Source: Curvibacter sp. (GTDB taxonomy: Bacteria > Pseudomonadota > Gammaproteobacteria > Burkholderiales > Burkholderiaceae_C). Taken from it: a stretch of DNA of 64,000 nucleotides. The stretch is taken from the NCBI GenBank assembly GCA_004293725.1, contig REAW01000011.1, positions 1 to 64,000 on the forward strand, read 5' to 3'. Positions 42,109 to 51,115 of this stretch are shown in pieces; the stretch's first letter is position 1, and every line of letters starts with the position of its first letter. The translations under genes were made by a program, and so were the position numbers. Below the pieces are notes generated by a model. That model made no database searches. It was not told the DNA's origin and was given only the letters and a program-made list of their open reading frames with translations.

Positions 42109-42185
42109 GGGGCGTTAGCTCAGTTGGTTAGAGCAGAGGACTCATAATCCTTTGGTCGAGTGTTCAAGTCACTCACGCCCTACCA
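42109..42185 (+). tRNA. tRNA-Met (anticodon CAT, elongator)
   Basis: A 77-nt cloverleaf begins GGGGCGTTAGCTCAGTTGG and ends ACGCCCTACCA (genome-encoded CCA). The anticodon stem-loop GAGGACTCATAATCCTT has anticodon CAT. The D-loop GGTTAGAGC and T-arm GAGTGTTCAAGTCACTC are standard. The acceptor GGGGCGT/ACGCCCT fits an elongator form more than the initiator, which has mismatched ends and a GGG/CCC anticodon stem. It is followed directly by a strong terminator hairpin. Confidence 0.94.
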
Positions 42186-42196
42186 ATTCATCATAG

Positions 42197-42230
42197 AAAC
42201 CCTACTGTCCAATAGACAGTAGGGTTTTTT
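42197..42230 (+). terminator. Rho-independent terminator after tRNA-Met
   Basis: A perfect 13-bp stem AAACCCTACTGTC (42197-42209) with loop CAATA and complementary arm 42215-42227 is followed by TTT, so the U-tract runs to 42230. It ends the hrcA/tRNA-Met transcript. A 14-bp palindrome ATGCATATATGCAT follows at 42245-42258. Confidence 0.9.
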
Positions 42231-42384
42231 CATTTCCGTTGGTTATGCATATATGCATGTCAAACACATAACCCTGAACGCAGTGTGTCACTTGGTGATT
42301 TACGTGGGGCTTGACCCAGCGCAAGGCTACGCAGACCCAAAATGACTAACCTACAGGTGTACTTCTTTAGAAAGGGAACACACC

Positions 42385-42771
42385 ATGTCGCATCACCACG
42401 CAGTTGTCTGGTTGGATCATTCGGAGGCGCAGGTCATGCACATTGCGCCTGACGATGTAGAAAAGTCCATCGTGCGCCCGGCCCATCCCCATGCCCACGT
42501 GCACGCCAAAAGTGGTGTAGTGGGTTCTGGCAAGGCCGCTGAAGACAAGCACTACTACCATGCCATTGCCGACGCGCTGAAGGGCGCACAAGAAATATTG
42601 GTGGTGGGGCCTGCACAAGCCAAGCTGCAGCTCATCAAGCATCTACACAGTCACGACCCCCAAGTGGGTGACAAAGTGGTGGGCGTGGAAAGCATTGACC
42701 ACCCTTCCGATGCACAGCTGGTGGCTTACGCCCGCAAATACTTTGTAGCCAAGGACCAGATGCTGGCCTAA
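42385..42771 (+). CDS. Small eRF1-domain-like protein (translational machinery family)
   Basis: This 128-aa protein is rich in His (MSHHHAVVWLDHSEA, HPHAHVHAKSG). It matches a family often annotated translational machinery protein, related to domain 3 of eRF1/Pelota: GAQEILVVGPAQAKLQLIKHL and VGVESIDHPSDAQLVAYARKYF. The exact role is not known. A ribosome site GAAAGGGAA lies before the ATG. It is located after the tRNA-Met terminator with its own promoter region (42259-42384). Confidence 0.75.
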   Translation: MSHHHAVVWLDHSEAQVMHIAPDDVEKSIVRPAHPHAHVHAKSGVVGSGKAAEDKHYYHAIADALKGAQEILVVGPAQAKLQLIKHLHSHDPQVGDKVVGVESIDHPSDAQLVAYARKYFVAKDQMLA

Positions 42772-42799
42772 GCCAGAACTGCCACATCAACGCAGCCGA

Positions 42800-43120
42800 T
42801 TACTGGCTGCGTTGCTTGAATTTAGGAGCTGTCGCAGCGGGGTGATTGCCTACAAACAGGGCGGTTACCATGGCCAACAATGCTTTTGCACGAGGTTCGT
42901 CCAGGTGGTCGCACAGCGCCTGCATGAGTTCTGATCGCAAGTACCAGAGCTCGCTGATGTCGCGGGCGTAGGTCACCTTGAATTCCAGATGAAAGTCCGC
43001 CGCGCGGCAATGCTCGCGCACCACGCTGAGCATGGTGTTGCGAATGTTTTCGAGAATGTCCTCGGGGCTCTTCACGTACTCGGGGCCCAATAAATTCCAG
43101 AAGCTGTTTTTGATGCGCAT
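42800..43120 (-). CDS. Hypothetical protein, 106 aa
   Basis: This 106-aa soluble protein has MRIKNSFWNLLGPEYVKSPED at the N-terminus, a helical middle (ILENIRNTMLSVVREHC), ISELWYLRSELMQAL and a basic C-terminus. Function is unknown to me. It contains Trp-rich and Cys residues but no metal or catalytic motif. I chose ATG 43120. The longer frame to 43198 has no support. It is convergent with the eRF1-like gene (28-bp gap) and divergent from the AsmA gene. Confidence 0.55.
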   Translation of the reverse strand: MRIKNSFWNLLGPEYVKSPEDILENIRNTMLSVVREHCRAADFHLEFKVTYARDISELWYLRSELMQALCDHLDEPRAKALLAMVTALFVGNHPAATAPKFKQRSQ

Positions 43121-43342
43121 GTCGTCAGTCCTCGTGTGTGCCGACGCCGCACTAGGGTGCGTTATGTTATCCCAGGCCCCAGTGTGCACGCTGCGCAAGG
43201 ATGTTTTTTGACAAAGCAGCGTTTTGGCAATGCGTTGTGTTAGTAATTACAAAACGTTACGAGGGAAGGCCGCAGAAAGAGCCGCAAGCGGCAGAAATAG
43301 AATGATTTGCATCTGATTCATCGCTTTTCTCAAGGATTCTCA

Positions 43343-45412
43343 ATGAAAGCGCTTCGCGTTGTCGGGTTTGCGGTCATCACTTTGGTGGGACTGCTCGCGC
43401 TATGTATTGGCGTGCTGTACGCGTTGTTTGATGGTGACGAGGTCAAGGCTGAGATCAGTCGCAAGGTCTTGGAGCAAAAGCAGCGCACGCTGGTGATTGC
43501 GGGCAAACCGAAGCTCTCGGTCTGGCCCGATGTAGGCATTCAGCTCGACGGCGTCACCGTGTCTGAGCGTGCCAGCAAAGAAGAGTTTGCCGCTTTCAAG
43601 TCGGCTCGCCTATCAGTCGCGTTGATGCCGCTGCTGAGTAGGCAAGTTCAGGTGCGGGCCCTTGAGGTGGATGGTCTCAAGCTCAACTTGATTAAATATA
43701 AGGATGGAAGCCTCAATATTGACGATCTCCGCGGGCAGGACGCTGCGCAACCAGCTGCAGCAGCCGAAGCTGCCAAAACTCCGGCTGCCCCTATGCAGCT
43801 GGACATCAGCGCCATCCGCCTGGCCAATACCCAAGTGGTATGGCGCGATGACCAAGCGGGCACGCGCACGGAGTTGTCCAACCTGTCACTTAGCACGGGG
43901 CCGGTGCAGGCCGACGCCGCTAGCCAGACTGCCAGCGTACAGAAGCTGCTGTTGTCCTTGCAGGGCAAAGCGGGCAACGATGCCTTTACGCTCACGGTGA
44001 GCGCTCCCAAGTTCAGCCTGTCGCCGGCGCAGTCCAGTTCTGAGGCGCTCACGTTGTCCGCCACTCTCAATGGCGCTGCCCGCAGTGCCACGGTTAACCT
44101 GAGCCTGCACGGTGTGCAAGGAAACGCTGAGCAATTGAAGGTTGCCAACCTGACCCTGAAGCTGGACGCCAAGGCGGGAGATAGCAGTGTCAAAGGGCAA
44201 CTGAGTTCGCCCGTGGCGGTGGACGTGGTTCAACAGGCGCTAGCACTAAGCCAATTGGCGGGTAGCCTGGAGTTGGCCCACCCGGCCATGCCCATGAAAC
44301 AAATTACGCTGCCGCTGCAAGGCGCGCTCAAGCTCAATGGCAAAACCAAGACAGTGGCGCTGGACCTGCGCACGCAGTTTGATGATTCGAAAATTGCGCT
44401 GAGCGTGAAGGAGAGCAAGTTCAGTCCGCTGGTACTGGCGTTTGATCTGGATGTGGACACACTAAACGTCGACAAATACCTGCCTCCCAAACCCGCCAGT
44501 ACCGCACCCGCCAAAGACGCCACTGTGAGCAAAGAGGCCCCTATTGACTTGAGTGCACTCAAGGGCCATACCGTCAACGGGACTATCCGTATTGGCGCGC
44601 TTCAGGTATCCAACCTGAAACTGGAGAAGATCAACGCCCGGCTGGCGCTGACTGGTGGCAAGCTGGATGTGGCGCCTTTGTCGCTGAACCTGTACGAGGG
44701 CAGCACCAGCGGTAGTCTGTCGGTCAATGCCCATGGCAATACGGTGGCCATCAAGCAGGCGTTGGTAGGCATTCGTGTCAACCCGCTGATGAAAGACCTA
44801 ATGGCCAAAGACATGCTGGAAGGCCGGGGCAATGTGTCGCTGGACATCACCACCCGTGGAGAAACGGTTGCCGCCATGAAGAATGCGCTGGGCGGCAGCG
44901 CCTCACTGGCGCTCAAAGACGGTGCCATCAATGGCATCAACCTTGCGCAAAGCCTGCGGGACCTGAAAGCCAAGTTGGGCCAGGCCAACAGCACCCAAGC
45001 GGCCAATGCCAACCAGAAGACTGATTTTTCGGAACTCACGGCATCTTTCAAGTTAGCCAATGGCGTTGCACGCAACGACGACTTGGCAATGAAGTCCCCT
45101 TTCTTACGCCTCGGCGGTGCTGGTGATATCGATGTGGGAGCGGGCCAAATGAACTATTTGGCCAAAGCGACTGTGGTGGCCAGTGGCGAAGGGCAAGGCG
45201 GAAAAGAGGCCGCCCAGCTCAAGGGGCTCACCGTGCCGGTACGCCTGAGTGGTCCATTTGACGCTTTGAGTTACAAGATTGAATTCGGTGCGATGCTGGA
45301 AGACGCCACCAAGACTAAGGTCGAAGACAAAAAACAGGAGATAAAGGCCAAGGCTGAAGAAGCGGTGCGCGACAAGGCCAAAGACTTGTTTAAGGGTCTG
45401 CTCGGCAAGTAA
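43343..45412 (+). CDS. AsmA family protein
   Basis: This 689-aa inner-membrane-anchored periplasmic protein has a single N-terminal membrane segment (residues 5-27, VVGFAVITLVGLLALCIGVLYAL) and then a long beta-rich region with the AsmA N-domain (PKLSVWPDVGIQLDGVTVSE). Near the C-terminus are FKLANGVARNDDLAMKSPFLRLGGAGDIDVG and VPVRLSGPFDALSYKIEFGAML. The tail is a charged Lys/Glu/Ala helix. AsmA-like proteins move phospholipids between the membranes in other bacteria. I chose ATG 43343, immediately before the membrane segment. Confidence 0.92.
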   Translation: MKALRVVGFAVITLVGLLALCIGVLYALFDGDEVKAEISRKVLEQKQRTLVIAGKPKLSVWPDVGIQLDGVTVSERASKEEFAAFKSARLSVALMPLLSRQVQVRALEVDGLKLNLIKYKDGSLNIDDLRGQDAAQPAAAAEAAKTPAAPMQLDISAIRLANTQVVWRDDQAGTRTELSNLSLSTGPVQADAASQTASVQKLLLSLQGKAGNDAFTLTVSAPKFSLSPAQSSSEALTLSATLNGAARSATVNLSLHGVQGNAEQLKVANLTLKLDAKAGDSSVKGQLSSPVAVDVVQQALALSQLAGSLELAHPAMPMKQITLPLQGALKLNGKTKTVALDLRTQFDDSKIALSVKESKFSPLVLAFDLDVDTLNVDKYLPPKPASTAPAKDATVSKEAPIDLSALKGHTVNGTIRIGALQVSNLKLEKINARLALTGGKLDVAPLSLNLYEGSTSGSLSVNAHGNTVAIKQALVGIRVNPLMKDLMAKDMLEGRGNVSLDITTRGETVAAMKNALGGSASLALKDGAINGINLAQSLRDLKAKLGQANSTQAANANQKTDFSELTASFKLANGVARNDDLAMKSPFLRLGGAGDIDVGAGQMNYLAKATVVASGEGQGGKEAAQLKGLTVPVRLSGPFDALSYKIEFGAMLEDATKTKVEDKKQEIKAKAEEAVRDKAKDLFKGLLGK

Positions 45413-45461
45413 ATGGCCTATGCATGGCCCTTAGCGAGTCCGCCTCGTAGTTGGATTATTC

Positions 45462-45492
45462 ACACGAAATTCGTGTTGCACGAATTTCGTGT
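45462..45492. promoter_or_regulatory. Double-palindrome operator upstream of the toxin-antitoxin genes
   Basis: Two inverted repeats, ACACGAAATTCGTG (45462-45475) and its exact reverse complement CACGAATTTCGTGT (45479-45492), are separated by TTG. Each half is also palindromic (CACGAA-A-TTCGTG). It lies 15 bp before the antitoxin ATG, where an autorepressor would bind. Ribbon-helix-helix antitoxins bind sites of this kind. Confidence 0.75.
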
Positions 45493-45506
45493 AAACTAAA
45501 TCCCGC

Positions 45507-45731
45507 ATGAAAAATGTCACCATTACCGTCGAAGATGCCACTTTGGAATGGGTGCGCATTGAGGCTGCGAAGCGAAATACGAGTGTGTCGAGGCTGGTTG
45601 GCGAGATGCTGACTGAGAAGATGCAGCATGACGATGCCTATGTCCGCGCACAGCGCGACTGGGTGGCTGACACCTCGTCCTTCACCTCGGGCGCCAAGCC
45701 CTACCCCAAGCGGGATGTACTAAATGGCTAG
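45507..45731 (+). CDS. Ribbon-helix-helix antitoxin, VapB/CopG type
   Basis: This 74-aa protein starts with MKNVTITVEDATLEWVRIEA, the pattern of a ribbon-helix-helix DNA-binding domain (beta strand then two helices, KRNTSVSRLVGEML). A short C-terminal tail (VADTSSFTSGAKPYPKRD) would bind the toxin. It presumably neutralises the downstream PIN toxin and represses the pair through the palindromic operator at 45462-45492. The toxin ATG overlaps its last codons by eight bases, a usual arrangement for such pairs. Confidence 0.8.
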   Translation: MKNVTITVEDATLEWVRIEAAKRNTSVSRLVGEMLTEKMQHDDAYVRAQRDWVADTSSFTSGAKPYPKRDVLNG

Positions 45732-46188
45732 CCCCCTGAACACGTCTGGCGCCATTGTCTTTGTGGATACCCACGTGCTGCTGGCTGCAGATGACGCATT
45801 TGACGTCGCCCGCCAGACACGGGTGCGCGAGTGGTTGCAGGTCTTGTGGCAGCGGCGCGCCGGGCGCGTGAGCACCCAGGTGCTGAATGCCTATTACGTC
45901 AGCGCGACCCGCCACTTCGCCATGCCACAAGGGGATGCGCGCGCCAAACTGCGCCGCTACCAGCTTTGGCAGCCTTGGCAAATAGACCACCAAACAGTAG
46001 AAACTGCTTGGGGGCTAGAGGCCCGCTTCGGCCTGCAGTACTGGGATGCGCTCATCGTTGCCGCTGCCGCGCAAAGCGGAGCCACACATGTACTGTCGTT
46101 GGACCTGCCGCATGGCCAGCAAATGGATGGCGTCACCATCCTCAGTCCATTGCAGGCTACGCCCGCTGACGTGGCACTGGCCGACTGA
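45724..46188 (+). CDS. PIN-domain ribonuclease toxin, VapC type
   Basis: This 154-aa PIN-domain protein has the first acidic residue in FVDTHVLLAADD (about residues 13-24), a mid-chain Tyr/Ser region (AYYVSATRHFAM) and the conserved C-terminal acidic residues in WDALIVAAAAQSGATHVLSLDL (about residues 116-137), where the last Asp pair completes the metal site. PIN toxins cleave tRNA or rRNA. The exact target is not known. It is translationally coupled to the antitoxin. The pair lies upstream of hisC without a visible terminator between. Confidence 0.85.
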   Translation: MASPLNTSGAIVFVDTHVLLAADDAFDVARQTRVREWLQVLWQRRAGRVSTQVLNAYYVSATRHFAMPQGDARAKLRRYQLWQPWQIDHQTVETAWGLEARFGLQYWDALIVAAAAQSGATHVLSLDLPHGQQMDGVTILSPLQATPADVALAD

Positions 46189-46211
46189 ATCTCCTGCATT
46201 GAAAGCACCGC

Positions 46212-47360
46212 ATGACATTGCCTCCTTCCACTGACACCTTCATGAATGCGCTGTTACAGCGCCGAATCCGTCCAGACGTTCTGGGAATGCACGCTTACGC
46301 GGTGCAAGATTCCAAAGGCATGGTGAAGCTCGACGCCATGGAAAACCCGCATCGCCTGCCCGCCGGGTTGCAAGAAGCGTTGGGCCGTCGCCTGGGTGCG
46401 CTGGCGCTCAACCGCTACCCCGATGGCCGCGTGAACGCACTGCGCGAAGCCCTGGCCGCGTATGCGGCCATGCCTGCGGGCTTTGGCATCATGTTGGGCA
46501 ATGGCTCCGACGAGCTGATCTCATTGCTGGCAATGGCCTGTGATATTCCGGTGGCGCCAGGTCAGCCCAAGCCCGCGGTCCTGGCGCCGCTGCCAGGCTT
46601 CGTGATGTACGCCATGAGCGCCCAACTGCAAGGGCTGGATTTTGTGGGGGTGCCGCTCACGCCCGATTTTGAGTTGGATGTGCCTGCCATGGTGCAGTCG
46701 ATTGAACAGCACCAGCCCGCTATCGTCTATCTGGCTTACCCCAACAACCCCACGGCCAACCTGTGGGCCGAAGCGGACATGGTGCGGGTGGTAGCTGCAG
46801 CCCAAGCCGCCGGCAGTATCGTGGCCATCGACGAGGCATACCAGCCGTTTTCCAGCCGCACCTACCTAGATGTAATTCGCGCCAACCCAGCGGCCAATGC
46901 CCACGTGCTGCTGATGCGCACCATGAGCAAGTTTGGCCTGGCCGGTGTGCGCATTGGCTATATGGTGGGCCCACAGGCGCTCATCGCCCAGGTGGACAAG
47001 GTGCGCCCACCCTACAACATCAGTGTGCTGAATTGCGAGTGCGCGCTGTTTGCGCTTGAGCATCAAGAGACTTTTGCAGCGCAAGCCCAGCAGATATGTG
47101 CACAGCGCGCTATTCTTTTGGAAGCGTTGCGTGCGCTTCCCGGTGTCATTGCCTGGAATAGCGATGCCAACATGGTGCTGATTCGCATCGCAGGCGCAGA
47201 CGATGCGGCACATAAAGTGTTTGAAGGTCTCAAAGCGCGTGGCATTCTGGTCAAGAACGTTTCTAAAATGCATCCATTGTTGGCCCAATGCTTGCGCCTG
47301 ACTGTCGGCACCGCCGATGAAAACGCCCAATTGTTGAAGGCCCTGCAGGAAGTCTTATGA
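46212..47360 (+). CDS. hisC: Histidinol-phosphate aminotransferase
   Basis: This 382-aa PLP enzyme converts imidazole-acetol phosphate to histidinol phosphate. Substrate/PLP residues: [11 protein letters not shown] (N-terminal), [12 protein letters not shown] (about residues 96-107), [21 protein letters not shown] and the PLP Lys in [14 protein letters not shown] (about residues 238-251). The C-terminal region ends [14 protein letters not shown]. It is the first his gene here. No hisG or hisD precedes it. The toxin gene lies 23 bp upstream. It overlaps hisB by ATGA. Confidence 0.95.
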   Translation: MTLPPSTDTFMNALLQRRIRPDVLGMHAYAVQDSKGMVKLDAMENPHRLPAGLQEALGRRLGALALNRYPDGRVNALREALAAYAAMPAGFGIMLGNGSDELISLLAMACDIPVAPGQPKPAVLAPLPGFVMYAMSAQLQGLDFVGVPLTPDFELDVPAMVQSIEQHQPAIVYLAYPNNPTANLWAEADMVRVVAAAQAAGSIVAIDEAYQPFSSRTYLDVIRANPAANAHVLLMRTMSKFGLAGVRIGYMVGPQALIAQVDKVRPPYNISVLNCECALFALEHQETFAAQAQQICAQRAILLEALRALPGVIAWNSDANMVLIRIAGADDAAHKVFEGLKARGILVKNVSKMHPLLAQCLRLTVGTADENAQLLKALQEVL

Positions 47361-47989
47361 GTACAAACTACCCCCTTACCGAAGTCCCCCAGCCTTACGC
47401 GCCCCGCATTGCCGAGGTGTCGCGCAACACCGCCGAGACCAAAATCAAGGTTCGCGTCAACCTGGACGGCACAGGTGTGAGTCGCCTGTCCACCGGCATT
47501 GGTTTCTTTGACCACATGCTGGACCAGATTGCCCGCCACGGCATGATTGACCTCGACATTGAGGCCGATGGGGACCTGCATATCGACGGCCACCACACCG
47601 TCGAAGACGTGGGTATCACGTTGGGCCAGGCTTTTCACCAAGCAATTGGAGACAAGAAAGGCATACGCCGCTATGGCCACGCCTATGTGCCGTTGGACGA
47701 AGCCTTGAGCCGCGTGGTCATCGACTTTTCGGGCCGGCCCGGGCTGGAACTCAACGTGCCGTTCAAGAGCGGAATGATCGGTGCGTTCGATACCCAACTC
47801 ACCCACGAATTTTTCCAAGGGTTTGTGAACCACGCCTTTGTGACCCTGCACATCGACAACCTCAAGGGTGAGAACGCCCATCACCAGGCCGAGACCGTCT
47901 TTAAAGCTTTTGCCCGTGCGTTGCGGGCCGCTATTGAGTTCGATCCCCGCGCGCTGGGCACGATTCCTTCTACCAAGGGTTCGCTGTAA
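47357..47989 (+). CDS. hisB: Imidazoleglycerol-phosphate dehydratase
   Basis: This 210-aa monofunctional enzyme makes imidazole-acetol phosphate. Motifs: [20 protein letters not shown] (HxxxD-type metal region, about residues 48-67), [14 protein letters not shown] (about residues 78-91) and [12 protein letters not shown]. The C-terminus contains [20 protein letters not shown]. It lacks the phosphatase half found in E. coli HisB, as expected in betaproteobacteria. Its stop overlaps the hisH start (TAATG). Confidence 0.96.
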   Translation: MSTNYPLTEVPQPYAPRIAEVSRNTAETKIKVRVNLDGTGVSRLSTGIGFFDHMLDQIARHGMIDLDIEADGDLHIDGHHTVEDVGITLGQAFHQAIGDKKGIRRYGHAYVPLDEALSRVVIDFSGRPGLELNVPFKSGMIGAFDTQLTHEFFQGFVNHAFVTLHIDNLKGENAHHQAETVFKAFARALRAAIEFDPRALGTIPSTKGSL

Positions 47990-48648
47990 TGAAAAAAGTG
48001 GCGGTGGTGGACTACGGCATGGGCAACCTGCGTTCGGTCACCCAAGCTGTGATGCACGTAGCTGCCGACGCCGGCGTTGAAGTTGTCTGGGCCCGCACTG
48101 CGCAAGAAGTGATGGACTCGGAGCGCGTGGTGCTCCCGGGCCAGGGTGCCATGCGAGATTGCATGCGTGAACTACATGACTCCGGCATGTTGGAGGCCGT
48201 CCTGCACGCAGCCGCCAACAAGCCATTAATGGGCGTGTGTGTGGGCATGCAGATGCTGTTGGACCACAGCGAGGAGCTGAATACCCCCAGTCTGGGCCTG
48301 ATTTCTGGCGAAGTGGTCAAGTTTGACCTTGCGGGGCAAATCCAGCCCGATGGCAGTCGCTACAAAGTACCGCAAATGGGTTGGAATCAGGTGTGGCAGA
48401 CCAGCCATGCCGGAGCGCCCAGGCACCCGGTGTGGGGTGAGGTGCCAGATGGGAGCTACTTCTACTTTGTGCACAGTTACTACGCCAAACCGTCAGATGC
48501 GCGCCACAGCGTGGGCGAGACCGACTACGGCCAACGCTTTTCTTCGGCAATTGCACGCGATAATATTTTCGCAACCCAATTTCACCCTGAAAAAAGTGCC
48601 GACCACGGTTTGTCCCTGTACCGCAACTTCCTCCACTGGAACCCTTGA
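47989..48648 (+). CDS. hisH: Imidazole glycerol phosphate synthase subunit HisH (glutaminase)
   Basis: This 219-aa class I glutamine amidotransferase supplies ammonia to HisF. The nucleophile Cys is in [17 protein letters not shown] (about residues 76-92). The His/Glu pair is in [13 protein letters not shown] near the C-terminus. The N-terminal [12 protein letters not shown] is typical. Translation is coupled to hisB. The next gene, hisA, follows after 58 bp. Confidence 0.96.
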   Translation: MKKVAVVDYGMGNLRSVTQAVMHVAADAGVEVVWARTAQEVMDSERVVLPGQGAMRDCMRELHDSGMLEAVLHAAANKPLMGVCVGMQMLLDHSEELNTPSLGLISGEVVKFDLAGQIQPDGSRYKVPQMGWNQVWQTSHAGAPRHPVWGEVPDGSYFYFVHSYYAKPSDARHSVGETDYGQRFSSAIARDNIFATQFHPEKSADHGLSLYRNFLHWNP

Positions 48649-48706
48649 GGCGCATTGCGCCCACTGAGCTTCCCCAGACCCTTTTCCTCCCCCAACCTGA
48701 AGCATC

Positions 48707-49447
48707 ATGCTTTTAATTCCTGCAATCGATCTCAAAGACGGCCACTGTGTACGCCTCAAGCAAGGCGATATGGACCAATCCACCACGTTTGGCGAAGACC
48801 CTGCGGTCATGGCCCGTAGCTGGGTTGATAAGGGTGCGCGGCGCCTGCATTTGGTCGATTTGAACGGAGCCTTTGCCGGGCACCCGAAAAATGAGATGGC
48901 GATTCGCAAGATTCTCAAGGAAGTGGGCACGGAGGTTGATGTGCAGTTGGGCGGCGGTATCCGCGATCTGGACACGATAGAGCGATACCTCGATGCGGGC
49001 CTTCGCTACGTCATTATTGGCACTGCAGCGGTTAAAAACCCCGGTTTCTTGCAAGACGCCTGCACCGCATTTGGCGGTCACATCATTGTGGGCCTGGACG
49101 CACGCGATGGCAAAGTGGCCACCGATGGCTGGAGCAAACTTACCCGCCACGACGTCGTCGACCTGGGCAAGAAGTTCGAAGACTACGGCGTTGAAGGCAT
49201 CATCTATACCGACATCGGCCGCGATGGCATGCTCTCTGGAATCAACATTGACGCTACCGTCAAGCTGGCTCAAGCGTTGACCATTCCCGTCATTGCTTCG
49301 GGTGGGCTGTCCAACATGGCTGACATTGAAGCCTTGTGCGAGGTTGAGGACGAAGGGGTAGAGGGCGTTATTTGTGGTCGCGCCATCTACAGTGGCGACC
49401 TCGACTTTGCGAAGGCGCAAGAGCGTGCCGACGAGTTGAATGGCTGA
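48707..49447 (+). CDS. hisA: Phosphoribosylformimino-5-aminoimidazole carboxamide ribotide isomerase
   Basis: This 246-aa TIM-barrel Amadori isomerase has the catalytic Asp in [18 protein letters not shown] (about residues 4-21). The second Asp region is [15 protein letters not shown] (about residues 164-178). Phosphate-binding loops include [15 protein letters not shown] and [12 protein letters not shown]. It acts between HisE/HisI and HisF/HisH in the pathway. It precedes hisF by 3 bp. Confidence 0.96.
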   Translation: MLLIPAIDLKDGHCVRLKQGDMDQSTTFGEDPAVMARSWVDKGARRLHLVDLNGAFAGHPKNEMAIRKILKEVGTEVDVQLGGGIRDLDTIERYLDAGLRYVIIGTAAVKNPGFLQDACTAFGGHIIVGLDARDGKVATDGWSKLTRHDVVDLGKKFEDYGVEGIIYTDIGRDGMLSGINIDATVKLAQALTIPVIASGGLSNMADIEALCEVEDEGVEGVICGRAIYSGDLDFAKAQERADELNG

Positions 49448-49450
49448 CAG

Positions 49451-50230
49451 GTGTTAGCCAAAAGAATTATTCCTTGCCTGGATGTCACGGGTGGCCGGGT
49501 CGTCAAAGGTGTCAACTTTGTCGAACTACGCGACGCCGGTGACCCGGTAGAAATTGCCGCCCGCTATAACGACCAGGGCGCTGACGAACTGACCTTTCTG
49601 GACATCACCGCCACCAGCGATGGGCGCGACCTGATTCTCCACATCATCGAAGCCGTGGCGAGCCAGGTCTTCATTCCGCTCACCGTAGGGGGGGGCGTAC
49701 GTGTGGTGGAAGACGTGCGCCGCTTGCTTAACGCGGGCGCTGACAAAGTGAGTTTTAATTCGGCAGCATTGGCCAACCCGCAGGTGATTGAAGACGCATC
49801 CCTGAAATATGGCGCGCAGTGTATCGTGGTAGCCATCGATGCCAAGCGCCGCTCCGACGAAGACGCCGCGACCCGTGGTGCCGGCTGGGATGTTTACAGC
49901 CATGGCGGCCGCAAAAACACCGGCCTGGACGCGGTGGTCTGGGCCACCGAGATGGCGCGGCGCGGTGCCGGCGAGATTTTGCTCACCAGTATGGACCGCG
50001 ATGGCACCAAAAGCGGGTTCGACCTGGCGCTTACCCGCGCCGTGGCAGACGCCATCAGCGTGCCAGTGATTGCCTCGGGCGGCGTGGGAACTCTGGACCA
50101 CTTGGCCGATGGCGTGCAGCAGGGCAGGGCCGATGCGGTGCTGGCCGCTAGCATCTTCCACTACGGCGAGTACACCGTAGGCCAGGCCAAGGCCCGCATG
50201 GCCGAACGCGGCATTCCGGTCAGAATCTAA
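49451..50230 (+). CDS. hisF: Imidazole glycerol phosphate synthase subunit HisF (cyclase)
   Basis: This 259-aa TIM-barrel enzyme closes the imidazole ring with ammonia from HisH. Motifs: [18 protein letters not shown] (about residues 5-22, catalytic Asp), [40 protein letters not shown] (second Asp) and [15 protein letters not shown]. It starts with GTG at 49451. A dispersed repeat fills the gap to hisI. Confidence 0.96.
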   Translation: MLAKRIIPCLDVTGGRVVKGVNFVELRDAGDPVEIAARYNDQGADELTFLDITATSDGRDLILHIIEAVASQVFIPLTVGGGVRVVEDVRRLLNAGADKVSFNSAALANPQVIEDASLKYGAQCIVVAIDAKRRSDEDAATRGAGWDVYSHGGRKNTGLDAVVWATEMARRGAGEILLTSMDRDGTKSGFDLALTRAVADAISVPVIASGGVGTLDHLADGVQQGRADAVLAASIFHYGEYTVGQAKARMAERGIPVRI

Positions 50231-50238
50231 GCAATTTA

Positions 50239-50289
50239 GGCCTCTAGCCCCCATCAATGCTGCGCAAGCAGCTATGAATTTAATAGCAA
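50239..50289 (-). repeat. Dispersed repeat copy between hisF and hisI
   Basis: The plus strand reads GGCCTCTAGCCCCCATCAAT, then GCTGCGCAAGCAGCTATGAA, then TTTAATAGCAA, ending at the hisI ATG. It is a well-preserved copy of the family and almost the whole hisF-hisI spacer. Confidence 0.75.
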
Positions 50290-50709
50290 ATGCAACCCAC
50301 CCTCACTCCCACCCCGCCTGTGAGCTGGCTCAAACACATCCGTTGGGATTCCAAAGGCCTGGTGCCGGTGATTGCGCAGGAGCAAGGCACCAACGACGTG
50401 TTGATGTTCGCCTGGATGAACCGCGAAGCCCTGCAAAAGACCGCGGAGTTAGGGCGGGCCGTGTATTTCAGCCGCACGCGCGACAAGCTTTGGTACAAGG
50501 GCGAAGAGTCTGGCCACGTACAAACCGTGCACGAGATTCGCATGGACTGTGACAACGATGTGATTCTGCTTAAGGTAACCCAGCTGGGCCACGAGCCCGG
50601 AATTGCTTGCCACACCGGCCGTCACAGTTGTTTCTTTAGCGTGCTGGAAAATGGCGAATGGAAATCTGTGGATCCGGTCTTGAAAGATCCCGAGTCCATC
50701 TACAAATAG
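50290..50709 (+). CDS. hisI: Phosphoribosyl-AMP cyclohydrolase
   Basis: This 139-aa enzyme opens the adenine ring of PR-AMP and uses zinc/magnesium. Motifs: [22 protein letters not shown] (about residues 26-47), [13 protein letters not shown]-type region [19 protein letters not shown] (metal Cys/Asp, about residues 77-95) and [10 protein letters not shown] (about residues 108-117, Cys ligands). It is monofunctional. The HisE part is the next gene. The upstream sequence is a repeat, and no clear Shine-Dalgarno is visible. Confidence 0.96.
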   Translation: MQPTLTPTPPVSWLKHIRWDSKGLVPVIAQEQGTNDVLMFAWMNREALQKTAELGRAVYFSRTRDKLWYKGEESGHVQTVHEIRMDCDNDVILLKVTQLGHEPGIACHTGRHSCFFSVLENGEWKSVDPVLKDPESIYK

Positions 50710-50721
50710 TGCATCAGCAAT

Positions 50722-51105
50722 ATGTCCATCTCCCAAGACTCTCTGGCCGCCCTGGCCGCCGTGATTGAAAGCCGCAAGGTGGCCAATGGCGGCAACCCGG
50801 ACGCCAGCTACGTGTCCCGCCTGCTGCACAAGGGGCCCGATGCCTTTTTGAAGAAAATTGGCGAAGAAGCCACCGAAGTGGTCATGGCCGCCAAAGATGC
50901 CGACCACGGTGGTGATGCCACCAAGATCGTGTATGAAGTGGCCGACCTCTGGTTCCACTGCATGGTGGCGTTGTCGCACTACGGCCTGTCGCCGGCCGAT
51001 GTGATTGCCGAACTGGAGCGCCGTGTAGGCACCAGCGGGCTGGAAGAAAAAGCTTTGCGCAAGGCGATGGCGCGCGAGGCCGAACCCAAAACTGATTCCC
51101 ATTGA
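50722..51105 (+). CDS. hisE: Phosphoribosyl-ATP pyrophosphatase
   Basis: This 127-aa MazG-like helical pyrophosphohydrolase releases pyrophosphate from PR-ATP. Visible motifs: [35 protein letters not shown] (about residues 34-68) with the EEATE-x3-AAKD metal site, and [20 protein letters not shown]. It follows hisI by 12 bp and precedes the DUF4870 gene by 10 bp. Confidence 0.95.
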   Translation: MSISQDSLAALAAVIESRKVANGGNPDASYVSRLLHKGPDAFLKKIGEEATEVVMAAKDADHGGDATKIVYEVADLWFHCMVALSHYGLSPADVIAELERRVGTSGLEEKALRKAMAREAEPKTDSH

Positions 51106-51115
51106 TGGAGTGCGT

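Noticed and set aside
45990-46030. GGGGGCTAGAGGCC in the PIN toxin gene as a repeat copy
   Set aside because: It matches only the tail of the repeat. The encoded WGLEARFGL is expected of PIN proteins, so this is likely chance.
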